From positions 26,666-90,665 of the forward strand of contig JAJFKE010000029.1 of the NCBI GenBank assembly GCA_021773355.1: a stretch of DNA of 64,000 nt. The letters run 5' to 3'. Shown piece after piece: positions 54,095-62,210 of the stretch (positions are counted from its first letter, which is position 1; every line of letters begins with the position of its first letter). Source of the DNA: Gammaproteobacteria bacterium. Its GTDB lineage: Bacteria > Pseudomonadota > Gammaproteobacteria > Pseudomonadales > Pseudohongiellaceae. Under the pieces are notes generated by a model. It worked only from the letters and a program-made list of their open reading frames with translations. It made no database searches and was not told where the DNA came from. The translations under genes were made by a program, and so were the position numbers.

Positions 54095-54892
54095 ATGAAT
54101 TCACAAAAAGACGAAAGAGAATATATAGTGACCACTACAAAAACATACCAGGCTTTCTCTCACTCGACTTCGCTGCCAGAGGTGCCATTGCGATTCGCTG
54201 TCTTGCGAACGTTATTTTTGCTCACGCTGCTTCTGTCAAACATGCTGCCGCTTGGCACTGCTTTTGCAGCGGAGCCCGAAGACCCTTTTATATCTGTAAA
54301 CAGACCCGTGCATGGATTTAACAGAACCGTCGATTCTGCTTTCTTCAAGCCTCTGGCCCGAGCGTATCAGAATATTACTCCGCGCATTGTCAAGAAAGGG
54401 ATAAAAAATTTCTTTAGCAATCTTAATGATATACAGGTCACTATTAACGACCTGTTGCAATTGAAGCTAGGCCAGGCAGGTTCAGATTTCGGTCGCCTCG
54501 CTATCAACTCCACCCTGGGGCTGGGTGGGATATTCGATGTTGCCGGTGATGCGCTTGGCATTGAAAAACATGACGAGGATTTCGGTCAGACACTGGCTCA
54601 CTGGGGCGTTGCACCAGGTCCTTATGTGGTGTTGCCATTACTCGGTCCCAGCACACTTCGCGAAAGCGCGGGAGTTTTCGCTGACTTTGTTCTTAATCCA
54701 GTAACGATAGAGGATGCCGGAACACAAGACAAAGCGCGTTCAGTCGCTGCCGTTGATGCCAGAGCCTCGTTCCTGAATTTCGACAATCTCATAATTGGGG
54801 ACGACTACCTGTTTTTACGTGGCATTTATTTGCAACATCTCGAATACAAAACAAATGGAGAAAAATTGGAAGTAAGCTTGACTGATTTTTGA
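54095..54892 (+). CDS. MlaA-like (VacJ) outer-membrane lipid-asymmetry protein
   Basis: A 265-residue member of the MlaA/VacJ family, which pull misplaced phospholipids out of the outer membrane. Conserved blocks are EDPFISVNRPVHGFNRTVD, INDLLQLKLGQAGSDFGRL, STLGLGGIFDVA, HDEDFGQTLAHWGV and PYVVLPLLGPSTLRE. Unlike E. coli MlaA, no Cys follows the signal peptide (FAAEPED), so it is not a lipoprotein. The start is uncertain; a GTG at codon 13 is an alternative. No other Mla genes are nearby, so in this cluster it may handle a lipid-like or hydrophobic compound. Confidence 0.85.
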   Translation: MNSQKDEREYIVTTTKTYQAFSHSTSLPEVPLRFAVLRTLFLLTLLLSNMLPLGTAFAAEPEDPFISVNRPVHGFNRTVDSAFFKPLARAYQNITPRIVKKGIKNFFSNLNDIQVTINDLLQLKLGQAGSDFGRLAINSTLGLGGIFDVAGDALGIEKHDEDFGQTLAHWGVAPGPYVVLPLLGPSTLRESAGVFADFVLNPVTIEDAGTQDKARSVAAVDARASFLNFDNLIIGDDYLFLRGIYLQHLEYKTNGEKLEVSLTDF

Positions 54893-54943
54893 CCAGTGGA
54901 CAGGGAACCACTTTCAGCTAAGCAATCTTTGAGGCACAACTTA

Positions 54944-55033
54944 ATGCACGATTCATTACACGACGAAGAGCACAAAAGGAATCTTCGTCGCGTGCCTAAC
55001 GGAAAACGAACGGAGATGATGAAGAAATTCTAA
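54944..55033 (+). CDS. Small basic ORF, 29 residues, doubtful
   Basis: Reads MHDSLHDEEHKRNLRRVPNG then KRTEMMKKF and stop. GAGG lies 9 bases upstream of the ATG. It is charged and short with no recognised relatives. It sits between the MlaA-like and AhpD-like genes and may be a fragment or a real small protein. Confidence 0.25.
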   Translation: MHDSLHDEEHKRNLRRVPNGKRTEMMKKF

Positions 55034-55121
55034 CTAATTCGAACCGCGGCGCTCACAGCATCATTCGAAGCTTTGTGCTGGCAGGAAAATATGACACCTA
55101 ACTAACTATAGAGAGATACCT

Positions 55122-55664
55122 ATGAACACTCCATTATATGATCAAGCAAGTGCGCCACAGGACAGCCAGCCGTTATTGGCGAATTCGGTTCAAGCCTTTG
55201 GTCGAATTCCGAATCTGCATGCAGTAATGGCGGAGTCGCCTAATGTACTGGAAGCCTATCAATTGCTACATGAGCTTTTTCAGAACAGCAGCTTTGATAA
55301 GGACGGGATCACGGTCGTGTGGCAAACCATAAATGTAGAGCATGCATGTCACTACTGCGTAGCAGCACACACTGCGATTGCAAAAATGATGAAAGTTGAT
55401 GAAACGATTACCACGGCACTGCGTGAGAAAACAGAAATGCCAACGGCGAAGCTTCAAGTCCTTCATGAAACAACGTTGGAGCTTGTGCGCGAGCGTGGAC
55501 ATCTTAGCGAGCAGTCACTGAACACATTTTTCGCAGCAGGCTATAACAAACGCCATCTGCTTGAAATCGTGTTGGGCATCTCGCAAAAAGTACTGAGTAA
55601 CTATACTAACCACTTGATGAACACTCCGGTGGATAGTGCGTTCGAAGCTTTTTCCTGGGAATAG
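55122..55664 (+). CDS. AhpD-like carboxymuconolactone decarboxylase family protein
   Basis: A 180-residue CMD-family protein with the peroxidase-type motif EHACHYCVAAH (ExxCxxCxxxH, Cys76/Cys79/His83). In AhpD this motif reduces partner proteins or peroxides with lipoyl or thiol partners. An Lpd-like reductase encoded 550 bases downstream could recycle it. Cytoplasmic. A CMD-family decarboxylase role is less likely because that subgroup lacks the CxxC. Confidence 0.87.
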   Translation: MNTPLYDQASAPQDSQPLLANSVQAFGRIPNLHAVMAESPNVLEAYQLLHELFQNSSFDKDGITVVWQTINVEHACHYCVAAHTAIAKMMKVDETITTALREKTEMPTAKLQVLHETTLELVRERGHLSEQSLNTFFAAGYNKRHLLEIVLGISQKVLSNYTNHLMNTPVDSAFEAFSWE

Positions 55665-55775
55665 CAATGCTCCCCCTTGCAACAGCGCACTCAGTGTGCA
55701 GTTGATTTCTCGAATAACCAGCGCTGGTATACAGAACCAAACTCGGAGTATGAAAAAATGGAAAGGAGTACAAAT

Positions 55776-55898
55776 ATGATTACAAAGACACTGTGTGGAT
55801 TGATCATATCAATAACAGTTGCTACCGGTGATGCGGTAGGTGCACAACCGGTGTCAGTAAACTGCAAGTGGTGTGGCCCAGTTGTGACGCAAAGATGA
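55776..55898 (+). CDS. Tiny secreted CxxC peptide, 40 residues
   Basis: Starts MITKTLCGLIISITVATGDA and ends CKWCGPVVTQR. AAGGAG lies 8 bases upstream of the ATG. A signal peptide probably ends at VGAQ, leaving a mature peptide of about 17 residues with a CKWC pair. No relatives recognised. It lies among thiol-redox genes, so a redox-active or metal-binding peptide is possible. In-frame codons extend upstream to 55677 without a good start signal. Confidence 0.5.
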   Translation: MITKTLCGLIISITVATGDAVGAQPVSVNCKWCGPVVTQR

Positions 55899-55985
55899 TC
55901 TACAAATATTTACAGAGATGGACAAGCAACAAACGATTCCATCCCTATAGTAGATTAACAAGGGACTTTAAAAGAGGAAACGCAA

Positions 55986-56060
55986 ATGATAAGAGTTAGA
56001 ACTATGGTTTACTTAATGATCGCACCGGTGGTCGTAGCGCTAGTCTTCGCAATGATCTGA
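55986..56060 (+). CDS. Tiny membrane peptide, 24 residues
   Basis: Reads MIRVRTMVYLMIAPVVVALV then FAMI and stop: a positive N-terminus followed by a single hydrophobic helix, the form of a small transmembrane protein. AGAGG lies 9 bases before the ATG. Unknown function. It lies between the CxxC peptide and the Lpd-like gene. Confidence 0.5.
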   Translation: MIRVRTMVYLMIAPVVVALVFAMI

Positions 56061-56210
56061 CCTGTAATAACACTCTAGGACAGGGTTGCTGCGGCACGAA
56101 AAATCTAATTTAAAACAGATGAGAGAGAAGTCATCGCCTTAATTGAAGATCTGGACGGATACAAGACTGAATTAATTCAAGCATGCAAAAAAATCATGAG
56201 GAGACTAAAA

Positions 56211-57647
56211 ATGCAATCAAGAGAAGTGGATGTGGCGATCATCGGCGCTGGTACGGCGGGCATGAGCGCCTACCGATCAGCTCTGGAGCATACCCAGAAT
56301 GTATTGCTTATCGAATCTGGTGTGTATGGCACCACCTGCGCACGGGTTGGCTGTATGCCAAGCAAGTTACTGATTGCCGCAGCGGAAATTAGCCATCAGA
56401 TCGATCAGGCAGGTCAGTTTGGCATTGAGCTTACCGGTAAAGCGGTCAACGGCAATAAAGTCTTGCAACGCGTAAAATTTGAGCGGGATCGCTTTGTCGG
56501 CTTCGTAGAAGAAGCGGTGGAGAGTTGGCCAACAGAACACAAGTTAATCGGCAAGGCAAAATTTCTTTCGGCCCATGAATTGCAAGTCGACGATCATACG
56601 AAAGTGATCGCAAAGCGAATTGTCGTTGCGGCAGGTTCCAGACCAGCCGTGCCCCCTCCATGGTATGCCTTGGAAGATAGATTACTGGTAAATGACGATG
56701 TGTTCGCTTGGGATTCGTTGCCAGAATCCGTTGCAGTTGTCGGCACCGGCGTCATCGGAATGGAAATTTCTCAAGCTTTATCTCGTTTAGGCGTTAGAAC
56801 GCATCTTTTTGGAGTCGGTAATCAGTTTGGGCCAATAAGTGATCCAGTTATAAATAGCGAAGCTAAAAAATTTCTTGAAGGGGAATTAGAACTTTCTGGC
56901 GACGCGTCAGTCGAAGCTGTTTCAAGAACTGACACCGGCATCGAAATTACCTATAAAGAGAATGATGAGCTAAAGACGGCCAGTTTTGATTACTTATTAG
57001 CAGCAACAGGTCGACGTTCGAATCTGGATTCTCTTAATCTACAGGCAGCAGGGATAACACTAAATGAGCGTGGGATTCCCAAATTTAGTTTGGCCACGGG
57101 CCAAATTGAAGACACGGCAATATTTATCGCAGGCGATGTAAGCAATGCGCACCCCCTGCTGCACGAGGCAGCAGATGACGGGCGAATTGCCGGTGACAAT
57201 GCTGGCCGCTTTCCAGACATAAAGGCCCGGCCCAGGCGAGCACCGCTGTCAGTTGTATTCACTGATCCTCAGATTGCACTGGCAGGCGCAAGGCATGCAG
57301 AGCTCGTTGAAGCGGGCACAAACTTTGCCGTCGGTGAAGCCAGTTTCGAAGATCAGGGCCGCAGTCGGGTGATTGGAAAAAACAAAGGCCGCATTAGAGT
57401 TTATGGCGAGCAAGGAAGCGGATTATTCCTTGGTGCGGAAATGGTTGGCCCGGCAGCAGAACATATCGGGCATTTATTGTCCTGGTCAGTTCAGCACCGA
57501 TTAACCGTGCAACAAATGCTAGACAGCCCTTTCTATCATCCGGTTATAGAAGAAGGTGTGCGAACCGCGTTGCGCTATTTAAGTAGGGAGCTAAGGATGG
57601 GACCGGTCCCGGTTGAGCGCTGTCTAGACTGCGGGCCCGGTGCTTAA
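56211..57647 (+). CDS. Dihydrolipoamide dehydrogenase-like disulfide reductase
   Basis: A 478-residue FAD/NAD(P)H disulfide oxidoreductase. FAD site VAIIGAGTAGMSA (9-20), redox-active Cys43/Cys48 in TTCARVGCMPSK, NAD(P) site VAVVGTGVIGMEIS, FAD motif IFIAGDVSN, and the C-terminal acid-base pair in FYHPVIEEG. It could be a lipoamide dehydrogenase, or a thiol, mercuric or quinone-type reductase. The start at 56211 follows GAGGAG by 7 bases; a start at 56196 is within that site. Next to AhpD-like and GST genes it fits peroxide or electrophile detoxification. Confidence 0.88.
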   Translation: MQSREVDVAIIGAGTAGMSAYRSALEHTQNVLLIESGVYGTTCARVGCMPSKLLIAAAEISHQIDQAGQFGIELTGKAVNGNKVLQRVKFERDRFVGFVEEAVESWPTEHKLIGKAKFLSAHELQVDDHTKVIAKRIVVAAGSRPAVPPPWYALEDRLLVNDDVFAWDSLPESVAVVGTGVIGMEISQALSRLGVRTHLFGVGNQFGPISDPVINSEAKKFLEGELELSGDASVEAVSRTDTGIEITYKENDELKTASFDYLLAATGRRSNLDSLNLQAAGITLNERGIPKFSLATGQIEDTAIFIAGDVSNAHPLLHEAADDGRIAGDNAGRFPDIKARPRRAPLSVVFTDPQIALAGARHAELVEAGTNFAVGEASFEDQGRSRVIGKNKGRIRVYGEQGSGLFLGAEMVGPAAEHIGHLLSWSVQHRLTVQQMLDSPFYHPVIEEGVRTALRYLSRELRMGPVPVERCLDCGPGA

Positions 57648-57673
57648 CAAAAAAATTGAATGGAGTTGGTAAA

Positions 57674-58345
57674 ATGATCAAGGTATTTACGGCAAACACT
57701 CCCAATGGCATCAAGATCCCGATGGCCTTGGAAGAACTGGGCATACCGTACCAATTGGTGAGACTAGATTTAGCCAATCGAGAGCAAAAATCGCCTGATT
57801 TTTTGGCCATCAATCCGAATGGGCGTATTCCAGCCATCATTGATGAAGATGTCATCGATGAGTCCGGTAAGCCACTCAGCGTTTTCGAATCTGGTGCTAT
57901 TCTTCTATATCTGGCCGAAAAGTATCAAGGTTTAATCGGTGAAACCGCGGAAGATCGAATACGTACATTGGAATGGCTATTTTTCCAAATAGGCGGTGTG
58001 GGACCTATGTTCGGTCAGGTGAGTTTTTTTAAATCTACCGAGAGTTATCCCTCTGAAAACGCTGTTGCACGGTTTCAAGAAGAGTCGCGGCGCCTGGTTG
58101 AAGTGCTCGAATCTCGTTTACAGCGTAGTCCGTGGTTGGCAGGCTCTCACTATACGATCGCGGACATCGCAAACTACGGTTGGCTGCGTTATGCGGAATC
58201 CGTGGGAGTTGAATTGGAGGCTTATCCGTCTGTTCTGCGTTGGTGCGAAGCCATAGGTTTGCGATTTGCTATTAACAAGGCTATTCATCGAGCAGAGAAC
58301 CCTGATGCCCAATTCGGAAACAGTCTTAGAGACCGTGCTGCATAG
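57674..58345 (+). CDS. Glutathione S-transferase
   Basis: A 223-residue GST with thioredoxin-fold N-domain (IKVFTANTPNGIKIPMALEE; NPNGRIPAIID with cis-Pro; VFESGAILLYLAEKY) and helical C-domain (WLAGSHYTIADIANYGW). The NxPNG start resembles the YghU/YfcG group, which act as disulfide-bond reductases. The ATG at 57674 follows GGAG by 8 bases. It is the last gene of the cluster and should conjugate or reduce electrophilic compounds with glutathione. Confidence 0.9.
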   Translation: MIKVFTANTPNGIKIPMALEELGIPYQLVRLDLANREQKSPDFLAINPNGRIPAIIDEDVIDESGKPLSVFESGAILLYLAEKYQGLIGETAEDRIRTLEWLFFQIGGVGPMFGQVSFFKSTESYPSENAVARFQEESRRLVEVLESRLQRSPWLAGSHYTIADIANYGWLRYAESVGVELEAYPSVLRWCEAIGLRFAINKAIHRAENPDAQFGNSLRDRAA

Positions 58346-58482
58346 CGCCTGGTTATCTTCTCGAGTTCGGCGCTATGCATAGAATTGCCCACAAATTGAT
58401 TGATAGCAATATTTGTCAGGACTCACAGGAATCAAAATTGGAATAGAGGAGAAATTCTGCGTTAATTATAAAAAGTTTGACA

Positions 58483-58500
58483 TACATGCATATGCATGTA
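58483..58500. promoter_or_regulatory. Palindromic operator upstream of marR
   Basis: TACATGCATATGCATGTA is an 18-bp perfect palindrome 40 bases before the MarR start. TTGACATACATG overlaps a possible -35/-10 region (TTGACA at 58478). A near-identical site precedes the RND operon at 58967, so it is a strong candidate MarR-binding site. Confidence 0.75.
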
Positions 58501-58539
58501 TAATTGGCAACCATAACTCCTAAAAGCAGGTTAGTAGTG

Positions 58540-58950
58540 ATGGACCCATGCATGAATCTTAATATGCGTAAAGCCAATCGGGTATTGAATAGTATCTATG
58601 ACAGGCATTTACAATCATGTGGCCTGAAAGGCGGGCAGTTTTCAATGTTGAAAATTATCAGCAGCCGTAAGAAGACCACTAATAGCGAATTACAGGACGT
58701 GATGTTAATCGATCAGACCACACTCTCCCGCAATTTAAAGCCCTTAATCAGGGATGGCTACATTGAAGTAACGCAGGGAGAAGATCTACGGATGAAGATA
58801 CTTTCTCTAAGCTCGGAAGGGGAGGAGCTGTACTTACGGGCAAACAAATGTTGGCAGAATGCACAGAAAGAGGTGAAAAAGCGCCTGGGTGCTGAATCTG
58901 CTGAGCAAGTAATAGAAATATCGAGGCTGGTTGCCAGTCTTAAAACCTAG
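58540..58950 (+). CDS. MarR-family transcriptional regulator
   Basis: A 136-residue MarR protein: winged helix with helix-turn-helix NSELQDVMLIDQTTLSRNLK and wing YIEVTQGEDLRMKILSLSSE. The subgroup often senses phenolic or lipophilic ligands and represses adjacent efflux genes. A Cys near the N-terminus (MDPCMN) and others at LQSCG and NKCWQ could sense oxidants. The ATG at 58540 (CAGG upstream) is chosen over an in-frame TTG at 58504. Palindromic sites on both sides suggest it represses itself and the RND operon. Confidence 0.9.
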   Translation: MDPCMNLNMRKANRVLNSIYDRHLQSCGLKGGQFSMLKIISSRKKTTNSELQDVMLIDQTTLSRNLKPLIRDGYIEVTQGEDLRMKILSLSSEGEELYLRANKCWQNAQKEVKKRLGAESAEQVIEISRLVASLKT

Positions 58951-58966
58951 GTTATTTTTTACAATA

Positions 58967-58984
58967 AACATGCATATACATGTA
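58967..58984. promoter_or_regulatory. Second MarR-type operator, before the RND operon
   Basis: AACATGCATATACATGTA differs at two positions from the palindrome at 58483-58500. A weaker third version (ACATGCGTAGACATAT) follows at 58996-59011. They lie 12-56 bases before the RND start codon, suited to block transcription. Confidence 0.7.
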
Positions 58985-59023
58985 TAAATACAAACACATG
59001 CGTAGACATATAAAGAGGAAAAT

Positions 59024-62000
59024 ATGAACACTCAATCCAATAGCAGTTCATTAAAAGTTTTTTTCCAACTACTTGTGGATCGACCAAAAACAGTAGTTGC
59101 CATAAGTCTATTGATCATGGGGGTGACTCTGAGCTTTCTGCCGCAATTGGTAAAGGATACGCGAGCGGATACTTTTTTGGCGCCTGATAATCCAGCATTG
59201 CTGTATCGCGATAAAGTCAAAGAGCAGTTTGGTCTAAGTGATCCTCTGGTAATAGCGGTGGTAAACGAGAGCGAACAGGGGATTTTCAATCCCGCGACAC
59301 TGTCATTAGTGGACTGGATTAACACGGAAGTTGACCAACTTTCCAACATTGATAGTGACAGGGTGGTTAGTCTTGCTACCGAGAAAAACATTGTCGGTAC
59401 TGAATACGGGATGGAGGTGACAGATTTTTTCGATCCGGTGCCGGCAAATCAAATAGAAGCGGAGTTCTTAAGAGACGCTATTAACGATTTTCCTCTCTAC
59501 CTGGGCAGCATCGTGGCGAGAGACGGGAAAGCAACGCTGATAGTAGCGGAAATGGTTGACGAACTATTAGCGGAAGACACCTATGCCGAAATAATGGCCA
59601 TAGTAGATCGAGCGCCGGTGTCAGCAGATGAACAGCTACATGTAGCAGGCGAAGGTGCAATAGCCGGTTACCTGGGTAGCTATATCGATGCTGACGCGCA
59701 GCGACTCAACCCCTTGGCAGGACTCATCATAACCCTGATTATTATCTTTGCCTTCCGGCGATTTAGTCCTGCGCTCACTGGAAACGTGATTATCGCAGCC
59801 TCGGTATTAATGACCCTGAGTATTATGGCAGCCAGCGGCGTCGCTTTCTTTGTGATAACCAACGCCCTGCCGGTGATACTTATCGGTATCTCGGTCGCTG
59901 ACGCAATACATATCTACAGTCACTTCTATGAGCTGCAGGCGAGGCACCCCGAGCAGGCCAGAAAGCAACTTATTGTCGACACAATGCTGGATATGTGGCG
60001 ACCCGTTACCTTGACTACATTGACGACCATGGCTGGATTTCTCGGCCTGTACTTTGCTGCCTATATGCCTCCGTTCAAATATTTCGGACTATTCACCGCC
60101 TTTGGTGTGCTGGTGGCCGGTGTGTATTCGCTGGTGTTCTTGCCCGCAGCAATGGTGTTGACCAAGGTACAAGTTAGTAAATATTTCATTGGAAAGAGAA
60201 TCGCTGGCAAAAGCGATTTCTTCGCACAACTGATGTCCGGCCTGGGACATGTCACCTGTAACTATCCCAGGACCGTGATAGCAATATTTGCGGTACTGGC
60301 AGTGAGTGGAATTTACTCTGCCAGTTTCTTGGTAGTAGATGAAGATCGCATTAACACATTCCACCCAGACGAGCGAATCTATCAAGCCGATAGAGTAATC
60401 AATCAACACCTCGACGGAACCAACACCCTGGATATCGTGATTGAAACTCCGGGAGTTGAAGATCTGTTCATTCCTGACAACCTGAAAAAAATAGAAGCAT
60501 TGCAGGTTTATGCGGAATCACTTCCTTTTGTACGGGGATCTACGTCCATCGTCGATTATCTCAAGCAGATGAACAGGGCACTAAACGATGGTGACATCGC
60601 TGAGTACCAATTGCCTGAGAGCAGTGACTTAGTCGCTCAATATTTTCTTCTGTATTCTGCCTCCTCGGATCCAACAGACTTCGAAGAAGAGGTTGATTAC
60701 GATTACAAATTGGCAAACGTCCGCATCAATATCAATTCCGGGAGCTATCAGGACACCAAAGGAATTGTGCAAAACCTGGAACAGTACATTATTCAGGAAT
60801 TTAATAATGACGCAATTCAGGCCAATTTGTCTGGTCGGGTTAACGTAAGTTACCACTGGATAAAAGACCTGGGCGAAAGTCACTTTGTCGGTGTAGCTAT
60901 AGCTCTGTTCCTGGTTTGGGCAGTGTCGGCACTGCTGTTCCAGTCACTCCTGGCCGGCTTGTTCGCGTTGGTTCCAGTGGCTGGATCGATTTTGCTGGTG
61001 TATTCCACCATGGTTGTCCTTGGCATTGAGTTGGGCATCGGTACCTCCATGTTCGCTTCCGTAGCGATAGGTCTGGGGGTCGATTTTGCAATTCATACTT
61101 TGGACCGATTGCGTAGTTTCAGTTCAAATCTTGATGGCAATATTGATCGTGCTCTGGAGCGGTTCTATCCCAGTACCGGCCGGGCGCTGTTTTTTAACTT
61201 CCTCGCCATCTCCTGTGGTTTCGGTGTTTTGATATCCAGCAAGGTTGTGCCCTTGACCAACTTCGGTGTCATCGTAGCGCTCTCCGTCACCACCAGCTTT
61301 CTTGCCAGCCTGACTCTGCTGCCGGCAATGCTCAAAGTATTCCAACCGGCATTTGTCAATGTCTCTAAAGTGAATGATCTGGAGAAAGGAGGCTCATTCG
61401 TTCGAGTTGCGACTACGGTGCTGGCGATTGGTCTTGGTGGTTTCTTTCTATTCCCGGCGATTGTCGACGCGGCAGAGACTCCTTCCGCCGATGAAATAGT
61501 GCAACGTGTAAATGATGTGGATGACGGCGAATATGTTACGCGCAAATTAGTTATGCGCCTCACCGATCGTCGCGGTCGAGAACGTGTAAGGGAGACTTTC
61601 GGCTACCGTAAATATTTTGGTGATGAGAAACGGTCGATCATATTTTACGAGAGTCCGGCTAACGTTAAGGATACAGCCTTCCTAACCTGGGACTATCCGG
61701 ACCCTGAGGTTGATGATGATCAGTGGTTGTACTTGCCAGCCGTGCGCAAGGTTCGCAGAATCTCGGCCTCCGATCGCGGCGACTACTTTCTCGGCACCGA
61801 TTTCACCTATGAAGATATTAAACTGGAAGGCAGCTTGCAGCCAGCAGACTACAACTTTGCTTTTCTCGGCGAAGAAGCTGTGGACGGCGTTGTTACTTAC
61901 AAAGTTCAGTCGCAGCCCAAGAGCGAAGCTATTGCAAAAGAGCTTGGTTACGGCCGCACTGAATTCTGGGTCGATGTTTCGAACTGGATGGTGATTAAGG

Positions 62001-62209
62001 CGGACTACTGGGACCCTAAAGGAGAGCCTCTTAAGTCCCTGACCATAAGTGATATCCATCAGGTTAACGGCATCTGGACGCGCCATCGGCTCGCTATCGA
62101 AAATCATAAGACGGGCCATCACACGCAATTCATTTTTAGCGACGTTGACTACGACTCCCCTGTAGAGGATGGAGTGTTTACGCAGCGTTCTCTGACACGG
62201 GGCAGGTGA
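59024..62209 (+). CDS. RND/MMPL-type transporter fused to a LolA-like domain
   Basis: A 1061-residue protein. Residues 1-785 form an RND-superfamily exporter of the MMPL/hydrophobe type with two sets of membrane segments around periplasmic domains (DTRADTFLAPDNPALLYRDK; VSYHWIKDLGESHF). At about 793-812 a hydrophobic stretch ending DAAETPS looks like a former signal peptide, followed (815-1061) by an outer-membrane lipoprotein-sorting-protein (LolA-like) domain: WLYLPAVRKVRRIS, DYFLGTDFTYEDI, EFWVDVSNWMVIKADYWD. The pair is usually two genes. It likely extracts or shuttles a hydrophobic molecule toward the outer-membrane barrel encoded next. AGAGG precedes the ATG. Confidence 0.9.
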   Translation: MNTQSNSSSLKVFFQLLVDRPKTVVAISLLIMGVTLSFLPQLVKDTRADTFLAPDNPALLYRDKVKEQFGLSDPLVIAVVNESEQGIFNPATLSLVDWINTEVDQLSNIDSDRVVSLATEKNIVGTEYGMEVTDFFDPVPANQIEAEFLRDAINDFPLYLGSIVARDGKATLIVAEMVDELLAEDTYAEIMAIVDRAPVSADEQLHVAGEGAIAGYLGSYIDADAQRLNPLAGLIITLIIIFAFRRFSPALTGNVIIAASVLMTLSIMAASGVAFFVITNALPVILIGISVADAIHIYSHFYELQARHPEQARKQLIVDTMLDMWRPVTLTTLTTMAGFLGLYFAAYMPPFKYFGLFTAFGVLVAGVYSLVFLPAAMVLTKVQVSKYFIGKRIAGKSDFFAQLMSGLGHVTCNYPRTVIAIFAVLAVSGIYSASFLVVDEDRINTFHPDERIYQADRVINQHLDGTNTLDIVIETPGVEDLFIPDNLKKIEALQVYAESLPFVRGSTSIVDYLKQMNRALNDGDIAEYQLPESSDLVAQYFLLYSASSDPTDFEEEVDYDYKLANVRININSGSYQDTKGIVQNLEQYIIQEFNNDAIQANLSGRVNVSYHWIKDLGESHFVGVAIALFLVWAVSALLFQSLLAGLFALVPVAGSILLVYSTMVVLGIELGIGTSMFASVAIGLGVDFAIHTLDRLRSFSSNLDGNIDRALERFYPSTGRALFFNFLAISCGFGVLISSKVVPLTNFGVIVALSVTTSFLASLTLLPAMLKVFQPAFVNVSKVNDLEKGGSFVRVATTVLAIGLGGFFLFPAIVDAAETPSADEIVQRVNDVDDGEYVTRKLVMRLTDRRGRERVRETFGYRKYFGDEKRSIIFYESPANVKDTAFLTWDYPDPEVDDDQWLYLPAVRKVRRISASDRGDYFLGTDFTYEDIKLEGSLQPADYNFAFLGEEAVDGVVTYKVQSQPKSEAIAKELGYGRTEFWVDVSNWMVIKADYWDPKGEPLKSLTISDIHQVNGIWTRHRLAIENHKTGHHTQFIFSDVDYDSPVEDGVFTQRSLTRGR

Positions 62210-62210
62210 A

